A stretch of DNA of 64,000 nt from Paenibacillus sp. MAEPY2 (GTDB taxonomy: Bacteria; Bacillota; Bacilli; Paenibacillales; Paenibacillaceae), in NCBI RefSeq assembly GCF_000499205.1, contig NZ_AWUK01000008.1, positions 1 to 64,000 of the forward strand, in the 5' to 3' direction. Below are positions 52,215 to 61,172 of the stretch, one piece after another. Position 1 is the first letter of the stretch. Each line of letters begins with the position of its first letter. The notes below the pieces were generated by a model, which saw only the letters and a list, made by a program, of their open reading frames with translations, made no database searches and was not told where the DNA came from. Both the position numbers and the translations under genes were made by a program.

Positions 52215-53363
52215 ATGACCGGTTTAATTGAAGTTTTCGGACATGGCGGTGATGTGGAGACAGCCGCTGCACGTTTTGGAGGGAATGCTGCGGATTTCCT
52301 CGATTTTAGCGCGAACATTAATCCACTGGGTCCACCTCGGGAAGTGCTGGAGGCTCTGGAGCATGGATGGCAGACGGTACTTCGTTACCCCGATCCGGGT
52401 CATCGGGCGTTCAAAATGCTGCTCAGTGACCGACTGGGTTTAACCCCGGATTACATATCCGTGGGCAACGGGGCGGCGGAAAGCATGGCTCTAATTCTGC
52501 TTGGACTCGTGCCACGTAGAGTAGGCACGGTAGAGCCCGGTTTTTCGGAGTACAGTGCGTTATCCAGACAATTTGGAGCAGAGGTCCTTCATGTTCAAGG
52601 ACGGGAAGAACTGGACTGGAGAGCAGAACCGGAAGATATCGAAAAGCTGATGGAACGGGTGGACTTGCTTTTCCTTGGACAGCCGAACAATCCCAATGGA
52701 GTGCAGTATCCGGTTGAGACTCTACATCGACTTGCGCGTAAAGCTGAGATCACAGGCACCATATTGGTGGTAGATGAGGCATTTATGGACTTTATTCCTG
52801 AGTCACAGCGGCAATCGCTTGCGCCCAGCTTGAAAGAGCATCCCCAAGTGATCATCATTCGCTCGATGACCAAGTTTTACGCCATTCCAGGCTTACGATT
52901 GGGCTATGCGCTGGGTCGTCCTGAATTGATTCGTGCCATGACAGAGAAACAGGTCACCTGGAGTGTGAATGGGTTGGCGCTGATCGCAGGAGAAGCCTGT
53001 CTGCGCAGTGGGGAGAATTTTGAACAGGAGACCGTGGCACTGGTGTCCTGCGAGCGGGAGAGATTAACGACAGGGCTGGAGGCTTTGGGATGTAAGGTGA
53101 CGAGAGGGGAAGCGAACTTTATATTGGCAGCTCTGCCAGAGCCGTGGACAGCGACATCCATGCAGGCTGCTCTCGGTGAACGAGGTATACTGATCCGGAG
53201 CTGTGCCATGTATCCGGGACTTGGTGAGCGGCATGTCCGCTTTGCAGTCAAGGACGCGATGGCTAACGGGTGTTTGCTGGAGACAATGGAAAATATAATG
53301 GAGCTTGAGACGACAACCGGACTAGAGGCAGGGGGGCAGAACGATGGCACTGCCATTCTATAA
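52215..53363 (+). CDS. cobD: L-threonine-O-3-phosphate decarboxylase
   Basis: A PLP enzyme that makes (R)-1-amino-2-propanol phosphate for the nucleotide arm of cobalamin. The 382-residue protein opens with GHGGDVETAAARFG, then DFSANINPLGPP, FLGQPNNPNG, VVDEAFMDF, and IIRSMTKFYAIPGLRLGY with the PLP Lys. The ATG at 52215 is about 11 bases after AAAGG; the ATG at 52203 abuts it. cbiZ overlaps its end by 20 bases. Confidence 0.92.
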   Translation: MTGLIEVFGHGGDVETAAARFGGNAADFLDFSANINPLGPPREVLEALEHGWQTVLRYPDPGHRAFKMLLSDRLGLTPDYISVGNGAAESMALILLGLVPRRVGTVEPGFSEYSALSRQFGAEVLHVQGREELDWRAEPEDIEKLMERVDLLFLGQPNNPNGVQYPVETLHRLARKAEITGTILVVDEAFMDFIPESQRQSLAPSLKEHPQVIIIRSMTKFYAIPGLRLGYALGRPELIRAMTEKQVTWSVNGLALIAGEACLRSGENFEQETVALVSCERERLTTGLEALGCKVTRGEANFILAALPEPWTATSMQAALGERGILIRSCAMYPGLGERHVRFAVKDAMANGCLLETMENIMELETTTGLEAGGQNDGTAIL

Positions 53364-54171
53364 CGCTTATAAGCAATGCATTGATGTACAAACAGACTAT
53401 AACGAATATAGATCTTCTGTGTGGCAGGGACTAAACATCTCTGTACATGAACGACATATTAAAGCTTCTAGTCCCTCTGTTGTAACAGCACTTTCCAGTG
53501 CCGTGTATGGGGGCGGCATGATTGAACTGGACCGTATATTCAACATCTACGTGGACAGACATTATCGGTGTGACGATCCACCGCGTGATATTGCCGATCT
53601 ATTGAGTGAATGGCAAGAGCAACAGGATCAATGCGCCGGACTTCTGACTGCAGTTCAATTGGAGCACACGGCTATCCAGGAATACGAAAGCGATGAGTTC
53701 GGATTACTCTGCTGTACGACAGCAGGGGTATCCAATGCTGCGCGTGCAGGTTCTGCAAGAACTGTGTTTGATGCTGCGGGGAATGAGATCGACAATGAGA
53801 GTGCGTCTCAGAAACATGGGAAGGTGTCAGCTTCAAGCTACACCCCCGGTACGATCAATATCATGTTGTGGATGAACGGGCGTATGACCGCCGGAGCGAT
53901 GGTGAATGCCATTCAGACTGCGGTAGAAGCAAAGGCCGCTGCGTTAGCTGATTTCGGTGTGATGGATTCGGAAAATGGGCTGACCGCAACTGGAACAACA
54001 ACGGATGCTATTGTGCTCGCGGTAAGTCAGACTGAAGAAAATAAACCGCTCGTCAGGTACGCCGGAACGGCTACGGTCATGGGTGCTGCGATCGGCAGGC
54101 TGGTGTATGATACGATAACTGAAAGTTTGCAAGCCGCGCAGGAGTGGAAAGAGAGGAATAACAAGCAATGA
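53344..54171 (+). CDS. cbiZ: Adenosylcobinamide amidohydrolase
   Basis: CbiZ cuts adenosylcobinamide (and pseudo-B12-type corrinoids in some species) back to cobyric acid, so foreign corrinoids can be rebuilt. The 275-residue protein shows CTTAGVSNAARAG, GTINIMLWMNGRMTAGAMVN and ATGTTTDAIVLAVS, the CbiZ signature. Residues 1-70 form an extra N-terminal part. AGGGGGG precedes the ATG. It overlaps cobD and cbiB, so the three are translationally linked. Confidence 0.9.
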   Translation: MALPFYNAYKQCIDVQTDYNEYRSSVWQGLNISVHERHIKASSPSVVTALSSAVYGGGMIELDRIFNIYVDRHYRCDDPPRDIADLLSEWQEQQDQCAGLLTAVQLEHTAIQEYESDEFGLLCCTTAGVSNAARAGSARTVFDAAGNEIDNESASQKHGKVSASSYTPGTINIMLWMNGRMTAGAMVNAIQTAVEAKAAALADFGVMDSENGLTATGTTTDAIVLAVSQTEENKPLVRYAGTATVMGAAIGRLVYDTITESLQAAQEWKERNNKQ

Positions 54172-55196
54172 CATCTCTGCTGAATCAATGGGCTTCCTGG
54201 CCGATCTGGACGGGAATGGCCGGAGCCTGGATTATTATAGGGGCATACATACTGGATCGCTGCATCGGAGATCCGCGCTGGATTCCTCATCCGGTGATTG
54301 GCATGGGCAAGGCCATCTCTGCACTGGAGCGGGCGATAAGGTTGCGTGTGAACTCGAACCGGGCCCTCAGAAGGGCAGGGATTTTATTTCCCATTTTGAT
54401 TGCAGGGGGAGCTTTTGCAGTGACTTGGGGATTGGTATATGTTCTGGGCCTCATTCATCCTGCCATTGCGGTTGTGGCTGAAGTGGTGTTGATCGCAACC
54501 ACCATTGCTTCCAAAGGTTTGAAGGATGCAGGCATGGAAGTCTACCGCCATCTGAGTCAACAGGATTGGCCTGCGGCGAGACGTTCACTGGGCATGATTG
54601 TAGGGCGTGATACGGCTCATCTGGAAGAACCGGAGGTTGTGCGGGGAACGGTGGAGACAGTTGCCGAGAATATTGTGGATGCCATCGTTTCTCCACTGTT
54701 TTACGCCCTGATTGGCGGTGCACCGCTTGCCATGGCTTATCGGGCCGTGAATACGCTGGATTCCATGGTAGGTTATAAAAATGAAAAATATCTTCATCTC
54801 GGCTGGGCATCTGCCCGTCTGGATGATTGGGCCAACTGGATTCCCGCACGGCTTACCGCCTTGCTGTTGATTATAGGAGCCTGGTTCATGAAGCTGGATG
54901 CCAGAGGGGCAGCGCGCATGGTATCTCGGGATGCACGGCTGCACCCAAGCCCCAACAGCGGTTTTCCCGAGTCAGCGGTGGCCGGAGCGCTGGGCATAAG
55001 ACTTGGCGGTCATAACGTGTACCACGGAGTGGCTTCATTTCGCGCTTATATGGGCGAGCCGTTACGTCGGATGGAAGCAGAAGATATTGTACGAACAACA
55101 AGACTTATGTTTTGGTCAGCAGGTTCTTTTGTTTTATTATGTTGGCTGGTCACTCTAGGGATATGGGCTGCTGGAGGTGCACTGCTATGGATATAG
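54168..55196 (+). CDS. cbiB: Adenosylcobinamide-phosphate synthase
   Basis: An inner-membrane enzyme that joins aminopropanol phosphate to cobyric acid. The 342-residue protein has about five hydrophobic segments and the family motifs LDRCIGDPRWIPHPVIGMGK, GRDTAHLEEPEVVRGTVETVAENIVD (split) and YRAVNTLDSMVGYKNEKY. It overlaps cbiZ by an ATGA and cobC by 10 bases. Confidence 0.94.
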   Translation: MTSLLNQWASWPIWTGMAGAWIIIGAYILDRCIGDPRWIPHPVIGMGKAISALERAIRLRVNSNRALRRAGILFPILIAGGAFAVTWGLVYVLGLIHPAIAVVAEVVLIATTIASKGLKDAGMEVYRHLSQQDWPAARRSLGMIVGRDTAHLEEPEVVRGTVETVAENIVDAIVSPLFYALIGGAPLAMAYRAVNTLDSMVGYKNEKYLHLGWASARLDDWANWIPARLTALLLIIGAWFMKLDARGAARMVSRDARLHPSPNSGFPESAVAGALGIRLGGHNVYHGVASFRAYMGEPLRRMEAEDIVRTTRLMFWSAGSFVLLCWLVTLGIWAAGGALLWI

Positions 55197-55834
55197 AAGC
55201 TGGACAAAGTGGAATACAAAGCCGAGAGATTGTATTGATACGTCATGGTACAACAGCGTGGAATTTGGAAAAAAGATATCTCGGGCATACCGACATCGGT
55301 CTGCTGCCAGAAGCAGAGCAGGAGCTGGCTCTGCTGCGCGAAGAGATCAGCCATGTCACATGGGACGCCCTGTATTGCAGTGATTTGCTGCGTTGTCAGC
55401 AGACACTCACTCACATTGCACCGTCCCAAGCGGGACAGGCCAAGCTTGATGCCCGTCTAAGGGAGATCGACTTTGGTCAGTGGGAGGGATTGACCTATGA
55501 TCAGCTCAAGGACAATCCACAGTACCGGAACTGGATCGATGCCCCACAAGAGGTGACGCCCCCGAAGGGCGAGCCATGGAAGGCATTTGCTGCGCGAATT
55601 GATTCATTTCTGGAAGAGAGTTTGTTGTCCTCTTCACGAATACAGCATTCTCGCAATACAAACGTGCCAAAGATAGCGGTGATTACGCATGGCGGTGTTA
55701 TTCGTTATATGGTGTCACGCCTCATTCCGCATCAAGGATTCTGGGATACGCAGGTGATACCAGGACAAGCGATAAAGATTCGGCTGGATGGCGATGGGGA
55801 CAGCTGGGTGGGAACCAGATTGACTTTTCCGTAA
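55187..55834 (+). CDS. cobC: Histidine phosphatase, probable alpha-ribazole phosphatase
   Basis: A 215-residue phosphoglycerate-mutase-like phosphatase. The catalytic His lies in VLIRHGTTAWN; IDFGQWEGLTYDQL and ITHGGVIRYM carry the other core residues. Place in a cobalamin operon suggests CobC (alpha-ribazole-5'-phosphate phosphatase), though family members have varied substrates. GGAGGTG precedes the ATG at 55187, inside cbiB. Confidence 0.82.
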   Translation: MDIEAGQSGIQSREIVLIRHGTTAWNLEKRYLGHTDIGLLPEAEQELALLREEISHVTWDALYCSDLLRCQQTLTHIAPSQAGQAKLDARLREIDFGQWEGLTYDQLKDNPQYRNWIDAPQEVTPPKGEPWKAFAARIDSFLEESLLSSSRIQHSRNTNVPKIAVITHGGVIRYMVSRLIPHQGFWDTQVIPGQAIKIRLDGDGDSWVGTRLTFP

Positions 55835-55840
55835 ATCAGG

Positions 55841-55869
55841 TTGTAAGGATGTACAATATAACCTATAAT
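55841..55869 (+). promoter_or_regulatory. Promoter of the cobalamin riboswitch transcript
   Basis: TTGTAA (55841-55846), a 17-base spacer and perfect TATAAT (55864-55869), about 130 bases before the aptamer core. Confidence 0.65.
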
Positions 55870-55999
55870 CACAACAGAAGTGTAACTAAGCAAATGCGTC
55901 ATCGGATGGAGGCTCAACAAGCTCTACCAATGATGCAGGATGCTCACTTGAATGGTTAAACAATATTAGCGACCAAGGGTCCCGCGTGCATGCAGCAAA

Positions 56000-56125
56000 G
56001 TTTCATGGTTTCTTATCAGACTATGAACGGCAAACGGGTGAAATAGGGAAGCCGGTGTAAATCCGGCACGGTCCCGCCACTGTAAATCAGGATGAATTCC
56101 TGTAAGTCAGGTTACCTGCCCTGGA
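56000..56125 (+). ncRNA. Cobalamin (AdoCbl) riboswitch
   Basis: The B12 element reads GGGAAGCCGGTGTAAATCCGG, then CACGGTCCCGCCACTGT, with the B12-box core GCCACTG, and ends AAGTCAGGTTACCTGCC. Upstream ATGGTTTC and ACGGGTGAAAT fit the P3-P4 region. A terminator follows at 56230. It should switch off btuFCD-cobTUS-cobQ when adenosylcobalamin is plentiful. Boundaries are approximate. Confidence 0.95.
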
Positions 56126-56229
56126 CGTATAAACCGGTGTTCCTTCGAGGAAAGGACAGCGTTTCGGGCAGTTCTCTGTGCATGTACAGCGTTAAGCTGG
56201 CATGTGCTGATCGCCACATGCGAGACGTC

Positions 56230-56269
56230 ATCCCTGATCCTGACCAAGGATTGGGGATTTTATTTTTTC
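56230..56269 (+). terminator. Cobalamin riboswitch terminator
   Basis: ATCCCTGATCC (56230-56240) pairs with GGATTGGGGAT (56248-56258), followed by TTTATTTTTT. A GCATGTG/CACATGC hairpin upstream (about 56200-56221) may be part of the switching structure. Confidence 0.8.
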
Positions 56270-56307
56270 ATATAAGATGAACCGAATATTTACACGAGAA
56301 CGAAGAG

Positions 56308-56465
56308 TGCAGAACCAATCTGAAGAAGCGTATGCGTTCGCCTAAAAGCTTTCTGAAAGAAAGCTGCATCGGAAGCATACGCTTATCACCGGATTTTTCC
56401 CTTTTCAAAAAGGGGATCAAAAAAATCTGGGGATAACAGCGATCGGAAGATGGTACTGCAATCGT
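56308..56465 (+). repeat. Copy B (longest) of the dispersed repeat
   Basis: Parts in order: AGAACCAATCTGAAGAAGCG, GCGTTCGCCT, an inner hairpin AAGCGTATGC/GCATACGCTT, a second hairpin CCGGATTTTT.../...AAAAATCTGG, then GGGGATAACAGCGATCGGAAG. It sits between the riboswitch terminator and btuF, so the regulated mRNA must pass through it. No other gene lies in 55835-56579. Confidence 0.7.
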
Positions 56466-56579
56466 AGTGGCCTAGTGTAAAGTTTTATTGGATCAACTTA
56501 TATAGGAACACAAATTCAAGCGGAATTGGGACAGGAGCACTACTCACTAGAATGGATAGAGAAGGGGAGAATGAACACA

Positions 56580-57575
56580 ATGAATTTCAAGACATGGAAA
56601 GGCATGGCGTCACTGCTGAGCGCAGCGATGCTGGCACTGGCTTTGGCCGGATGTGGAACAACAACAACGAATGAGGGTACAGGAACCTCGCAACCTGCAC
56701 AGGAGCAATCCCAAGGACAGGCGCAGACAGATCTCAAAACACAATATCCACTCACGGTAACCGATGCTACGGGTGAATCGTTTACGTTTGACAAAGCACC
56801 TGCCAAAATCGTATCCGTATCTCCGGCTGAAACGGAATCCCTGTTCGCCCTGGGATTGGACGAGCAGATCGTTGGAGTATCCGACTATGATGATTATCCG
56901 GAAGCGGCAACAGCAAAACCAAAAATGGGCGGTATATCAAAGCCTAACGAAGAGTCAATCATTGCAGCTGAAGCAGACATCGTATTTACAGGCATCTCCA
57001 TGAGTGAAGATGCTGTGAAGAAACTGCGTGATCTGGGCATCACCATTTTCAAAACAAATCCCAAATCAGTTGATGATGTGATCACTAACATTGAAACATT
57101 TGGTAAAATCACCGATCGTCAGGAAAAGGCACAGGAGATCATCACCCAGATGAAACAGGATGTGGCTGATGTCACTGAAGCTGTGAAGGCAGTTAAACCG
57201 GAAGAAAAGAAAAAAGTATATGTTGAATTCTCCCCAGGCTGGACTGTGGGTAAAGGTGAATTCATGGATGAATTGATCACACTGGCCGGAGGTACCAACA
57301 TTGCTTCCGACAAAGAGGGTTGGTATGAGATTAATGAAGAGAACGTTATTGCTTCCAATCCGGATGTCATTTTGTATGCGGATGACGTCATTGATGAAAA
57401 TTCCAAAACATTGGATCAAATCATCAAAGCCCGCAGCGGCTGGGATCAAATCACGGCTGTGAAAAACGATGCAGTCATTGGCCTGGATGCGAACCTGCTG
57501 AGCCGTCCAGGACCACGAGTAACCCAAGGTCTGAAAGAAGTAGCCAAAGCGATCTACCCTGACTTATTCCAATGA
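56580..57575 (+). CDS. btuF: Cobalamin/corrinoid ABC transporter binding lipoprotein
   Basis: A 331-residue extracellular lipoprotein (signal peptide SAAMLALALAGC) with a helical-backbone metal-receptor fold: IVSVSPAETESLFALGLDEQIVGVSDYDDYP and GWYEINEENVIASNPDVIL (in parts). The riboswitch upstream and cob genes downstream make a B12 role far more likely than iron-siderophore uptake. The ATG at 56580 is 10 bases after GAAGGGGAG; ATG 56571 is too close. It overlaps btuC by 4 bases. Confidence 0.9.
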   Translation: MNFKTWKGMASLLSAAMLALALAGCGTTTTNEGTGTSQPAQEQSQGQAQTDLKTQYPLTVTDATGESFTFDKAPAKIVSVSPAETESLFALGLDEQIVGVSDYDDYPEAATAKPKMGGISKPNEESIIAAEADIVFTGISMSEDAVKKLRDLGITIFKTNPKSVDDVITNIETFGKITDRQEKAQEIITQMKQDVADVTEAVKAVKPEEKKKVYVEFSPGWTVGKGEFMDELITLAGGTNIASDKEGWYEINEENVIASNPDVILYADDVIDENSKTLDQIIKARSGWDQITAVKNDAVIGLDANLLSRPGPRVTQGLKEVAKAIYPDLFQ

Positions 57576-58618
57576 GTAAAAAGCTGGCAGTGTACGGATC
57601 GGCCGGAATGGTGCTGCTTGTGTTAACCGTGCTCATCAGCACGGGTATCGGTTCGGTTGCCCTGCCTGTCGGGGACATTGCGGGCATCTTGCTTCATCGC
57701 ATTCCCTGGCTGGGCGACTGGATTGTTCCTGACTGGAATACAGCAGCAGAACAGATTATATGGAAGGTCAGATTTCCACGTGTACTGCTGGCCGTACTTG
57801 TAGGTGCATCACTGGCGATTGCCGGAACGGGATTCCAGGGGGTTCTTCGGAACCCTCTGGCTGATCCGTTTACGCTGGGCGTATCGTCCGGTGCATCAGT
57901 GGGTGCGGCTTTTCTGATTTTCTTCGGATTGCAGTACGCACTGATTGGAATCTGGACCCTGCCACTGGTCGCATTTCTGACGGGAGTAATCACATTGTGG
58001 TTTGTGCTGGCCCTCGCTCGTGAGGGACGCAAAATACCAACACACAGTCTGATTCTGGCTGGGGTGGTTATGCAAAGTTTCCTGGGAGCAGTCGTCTCCT
58101 TCCTGTCGACGATGTCGAAACAGACTATCAATGAAATTATATACTGGACGATGGGGAGTCTGTCACTGCGTGGGTGGTCGTATACGGCCATCCTTTTCCC
58201 GTATTTTGTGCTGGGACTAATCTTCCTCTGGAGCCGTGCGCGTTCGTTAAATGTGCTTGCCCTGGGGGAACGTCAGGCCACGCATATCGGGGTTCGAGTT
58301 GATGGATTGAAGTTGTCGGTACTTGCTGTGGGTACGCTGCTTACGGCAGGTGCTGTCTCCGTATCGGGCGTAATTGGCTTCGTCGGACTGGTCATTCCGC
58401 ATATTCTTCGGCTCATCGTGGGACCCGATTATCGATTGCTGGTCCCTTTGTCAGCGATTGGGGGAGCGATCTTCATGGTCTGGGCAGATACGATTGCACG
58501 CACATTGCTGGCGCCTACCGAAATTCCACTGGGGGTAGTGACGGCCTTTGTTGGAGCGCCCTTCTTCGCTTATTTGCTGCATCGGAACAAAAAGCTGCGG
58601 AAAGGGATGATGCCATGA
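57572..58618 (+). CDS. btuC: Cobalamin ABC transporter permease (FecCD family)
   Basis: A 348-residue permease with about ten hydrophobic segments. Family stretches are RFPRVLLAVLVGASLAIAGTGFQG, NPLADPFTLGVSSGASVGAA, GVIGFVGLVIPHILRLIVGPDYR (split) and EIPLGVVTAFVGAPFF. It overlaps btuF and btuD by ATGA, so the three subunits are coupled. Confidence 0.92.
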   Translation: MSKKLAVYGSAGMVLLVLTVLISTGIGSVALPVGDIAGILLHRIPWLGDWIVPDWNTAAEQIIWKVRFPRVLLAVLVGASLAIAGTGFQGVLRNPLADPFTLGVSSGASVGAAFLIFFGLQYALIGIWTLPLVAFLTGVITLWFVLALAREGRKIPTHSLILAGVVMQSFLGAVVSFLSTMSKQTINEIIYWTMGSLSLRGWSYTAILFPYFVLGLIFLWSRARSLNVLALGERQATHIGVRVDGLKLSVLAVGTLLTAGAVSVSGVIGFVGLVIPHILRLIVGPDYRLLVPLSAIGGAIFMVWADTIARTLLAPTEIPLGVVTAFVGAPFFAYLLHRNKKLRKGMMP

Positions 58619-59436
58619 GTATGTTCGTGAGAACAGATCTTACCGCGAACCGACCGATGATTAAGGTCACAGGAGCTGGTAAAATGTATGGTAACCATCA
58701 GGCTCTGCATGCGGTGGATTGGCAAGTCAAAGAGGGGGAGTGGTGGGGCGTTGTTGGCCCAAACGGCAGCGGCAAATCGACTCTCCTTCAGCTACTTGCC
58801 GGAACCGAACATCCGAGCGCAGGCAGCATACAGATTGATGGCCGGGATATCTCCTCCTACAACCGTAAAGAATTGTCGCGCATGATTGCGGTCTTGCAGC
58901 AGGATGGCCTGCCAGCGATTTCCTATCCCGTAAGGGATGTTGTCGAGATGGGACGTTACCCTTACCAGAACTGGCTCGGAAAAGAAACGTCGGATGGAGC
59001 GGCAGTAGTCGATCGGGTGCTGGAGGAGTTGGGTTTAAGTGACATGGCCGAACGGCCTTTGGATGCGCTTAGTGGAGGACAGCGGCAGCGGGTTGCGCTT
59101 GCCAAAGTCATGGCTCAGGAACCACGGCTGCTGTTGCTGGATGAACCAACCACCTTTCTCGATATCAAATATCAATTGCAATTTATGGAGTTATTATCGG
59201 CATGGCGTCAAAAAAATCATATTACGATTGTGGCTGTGCTGCATGATCTGAACCTGGCCGCGCAATTTTGCGACCACATTCTGGCACTGCGGGACGGAAC
59301 TTGCGTAGGGAAGGATACACCCCATTCGTTGATGACGGAAGAGAACATTCGGGAGATCTTCCGGGTGAGTCCAGCGATGGTGAGTCATCCCGACAATGGA
59401 TTGCCACAGCTGTTGCTGAGGCGGGAGAAGAAGTGA
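58615..59436 (+). CDS. btuD: Cobalamin ABC transporter ATP-binding protein
   Basis: A 273-residue ATPase: Walker A GPNGSGKSTLLQLL, signature LSGGQRQRVALAKVMAQEP, Walker B LLLLDEPTTFLD, switch VLHDLNLAAQFCD. Pairs with BtuC. cobT starts 49 bases downstream. Confidence 0.92.
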   Translation: MSMFVRTDLTANRPMIKVTGAGKMYGNHQALHAVDWQVKEGEWWGVVGPNGSGKSTLLQLLAGTEHPSAGSIQIDGRDISSYNRKELSRMIAVLQQDGLPAISYPVRDVVEMGRYPYQNWLGKETSDGAAVVDRVLEELGLSDMAERPLDALSGGQRQRVALAKVMAQEPRLLLLDEPTTFLDIKYQLQFMELLSAWRQKNHITIVAVLHDLNLAAQFCDHILALRDGTCVGKDTPHSLMTEENIREIFRVSPAMVSHPDNGLPQLLLRREKK

Positions 59437-59484
59437 ACGAAGCGGGGATGACCCCGTATTTTTAATAAAGGAAGTGCTAGCTGT

Positions 59485-60615
59485 ATGAATAATGAACAGG
59501 TGTTGGAACAGTTACTAGGTCGGATCGTGGGTCCTAATGAAGAAGTGGCGGCGGAAGCCTCCGCACATGTGGATGCATTGACGAAGCCACCCGGCAGTCT
59601 GGGTAAGCTGGAACAGCTGGTTATTCGTCTTGCGGGAATCACGGGCAAGGCTCGTCCTTGCTTTGATCGCAGAGCTGTCATCGTTATGGCTGCGGATCAT
59701 GGGGTTGTTGAAGAAGGGATTAGTGCTTTTCCTGCTGAGGTGACTCCACAGATGGTCCTGAATTTCCTGGCGGGGGGAGCGGCTGTCAATGTCCTTGCGC
59801 GCCACGCTGGAGCTGATGTAATCTGTGTGGATATTGGGGTGAATGCCGATCTGGAACATCCAAACCTGATTTCCCGCAAGGTCCGCAAAGGCACAGCCAA
59901 CATGGCAAAGGGTGCTGCAATGACCCGGGACGAAGCGATTCAGGCTATTCTTGCAGGGGCCGAAGTGGTCTCGAACGAGGTGGCGAAGGGGACGCAGTTA
60001 TTTGTCACCGGAGAGATGGGCATCGGCAATACAACCGCTAGTGCGGCAGTGATGTGTGCAATAACGGGAACAGCTCCTGCTTCAGCAGTGGGTCGGGGAA
60101 CAGGCGTGGATGATGCCGGTTTGCAGCGTAAAGCCGCAGTGGTCAGCCAGGCTCTTAGCGTGAATGCTCCGAATGCAGACGATGCACTCGATGTGCTGTG
60201 CAAAGTGGGCGGAATGGAGATTGCCGGACTGACAGGTGTGATTCTCGCTGCTGCTGCAAACGGATGCCCCGTTGTCGTGGATGGATTTATCTCCACCGCT
60301 GCGGCGCTGATTGCAAGGCAGCTTGCTCCGGTCAGTACAGAATACATGATTGCTTCCCACACATCGCATGAAAGTGGACATGCAGCGTTGCTGCGTGAGC
60401 TTGGCCTGAAACCGATGCTGGATCTGGACATGCGTCTGGGTGAAGGCACCGGAGGCGTGCTCAGTCTTCATCTGATTGATGCCTCATGCCGTATTCTCAG
60501 CGAGATGGCGACATTTGCAAGTGCTGGTGTGTCGGATGGCACGACGGAGACTCAACCTAATGACGCTTCATCCGCTTCTGCTGATTCATCCGTTCCAGGA
60601 GAGGAATCCCCATGA
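59485..60615 (+). CDS. cobT: Nicotinate-nucleotide-dimethylbenzimidazole phosphoribosyltransferase
   Basis: Makes alpha-ribazole phosphate, the activated lower ligand. The 376-residue protein has TKPPGSLGKLEQLV, VMAADHGVVEEGISAFPAEVT, GEMGIGNTTASAAV, and SHESGHAALLRELGLKPMLDLDMRLGEGTGG (in parts) with the catalytic Glu. The last 25 residues are a Ser/Asp/Pro-rich tail beyond the fold. It overlaps cobU by an ATGA. Confidence 0.95.
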   Translation: MNNEQVLEQLLGRIVGPNEEVAAEASAHVDALTKPPGSLGKLEQLVIRLAGITGKARPCFDRRAVIVMAADHGVVEEGISAFPAEVTPQMVLNFLAGGAAVNVLARHAGADVICVDIGVNADLEHPNLISRKVRKGTANMAKGAAMTRDEAIQAILAGAEVVSNEVAKGTQLFVTGEMGIGNTTASAAVMCAITGTAPASAVGRGTGVDDAGLQRKAAVVSQALSVNAPNADDALDVLCKVGGMEIAGLTGVILAAAANGCPVVVDGFISTAAALIARQLAPVSTEYMIASHTSHESGHAALLRELGLKPMLDLDMRLGEGTGGVLSLHLIDASCRILSEMATFASAGVSDGTTETQPNDASSASADSSVPGEESP

Positions 60616-61172
60616 GTGTACTCGTGACGGGCGGGGCTCGGAGTGGCAAAAGCTCGTTTGCAGAGCGTCTCTGTATGCAGCGTTCCTCCGAGGCCTGGTA
60701 TGTGGCTACGGCTCAGGCTTATGATGACGAGATGCGCGAGCGTATACGTCTGCATCAGAATCAGCGGGATGAAGCAGGATATCTGTGGCATACGGTGGAG
60801 GAACCGTTGGAATTGCCTGAATTAATTACACGAATGGGAGAGTCTCATACGGGGAACTCTGCACCGACCATTCTGGTGGATTGTCTGACACTTTGGTTGA
60901 CCAATGTGCTGTTAGCGCATGAACATGAGCCTGTGCAGGTATTGCATGATCATATGGACGAGCTGGTAGCTGCCATTCAGTTGTATCCTGGTCTGCTCGT
61001 GCTTGTTACCAACGAAGTGGGCGATGGCATTGTACCAGAGTATGCGCTGGGCAGAAGATATCGGGATTTGGCGGGCATTCTCAATCAACGGATTGCCGCG
61101 ATTTGCCGTGAAGTGTTTCTGGTGACTGTGGGCATTCCGATTGAGCTGAAAAGCAAGGAGTACCGTTTATGA
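60612..61172 (+). CDS. cobU: Adenosylcobinamide kinase/guanylyltransferase
   Basis: A 186-residue bifunctional enzyme that phosphorylates adenosylcobinamide and adds GMP. The P-loop is LVTGGARSGKSSFAE, followed by YVATAQAYDDEMRERIRLHQNQR (split; guanylylated His region) and ILVDCLTLWLTN, VTNEVGDGIVPEYALGRRYRDLAG. It overlaps cobT and cobS by 4 bases each. Confidence 0.95.
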   Translation: MSVLVTGGARSGKSSFAERLCMQRSSEAWYVATAQAYDDEMRERIRLHQNQRDEAGYLWHTVEEPLELPELITRMGESHTGNSAPTILVDCLTLWLTNVLLAHEHEPVQVLHDHMDELVAAIQLYPGLLVLVTNEVGDGIVPEYALGRRYRDLAGILNQRIAAICREVFLVTVGIPIELKSKEYRL

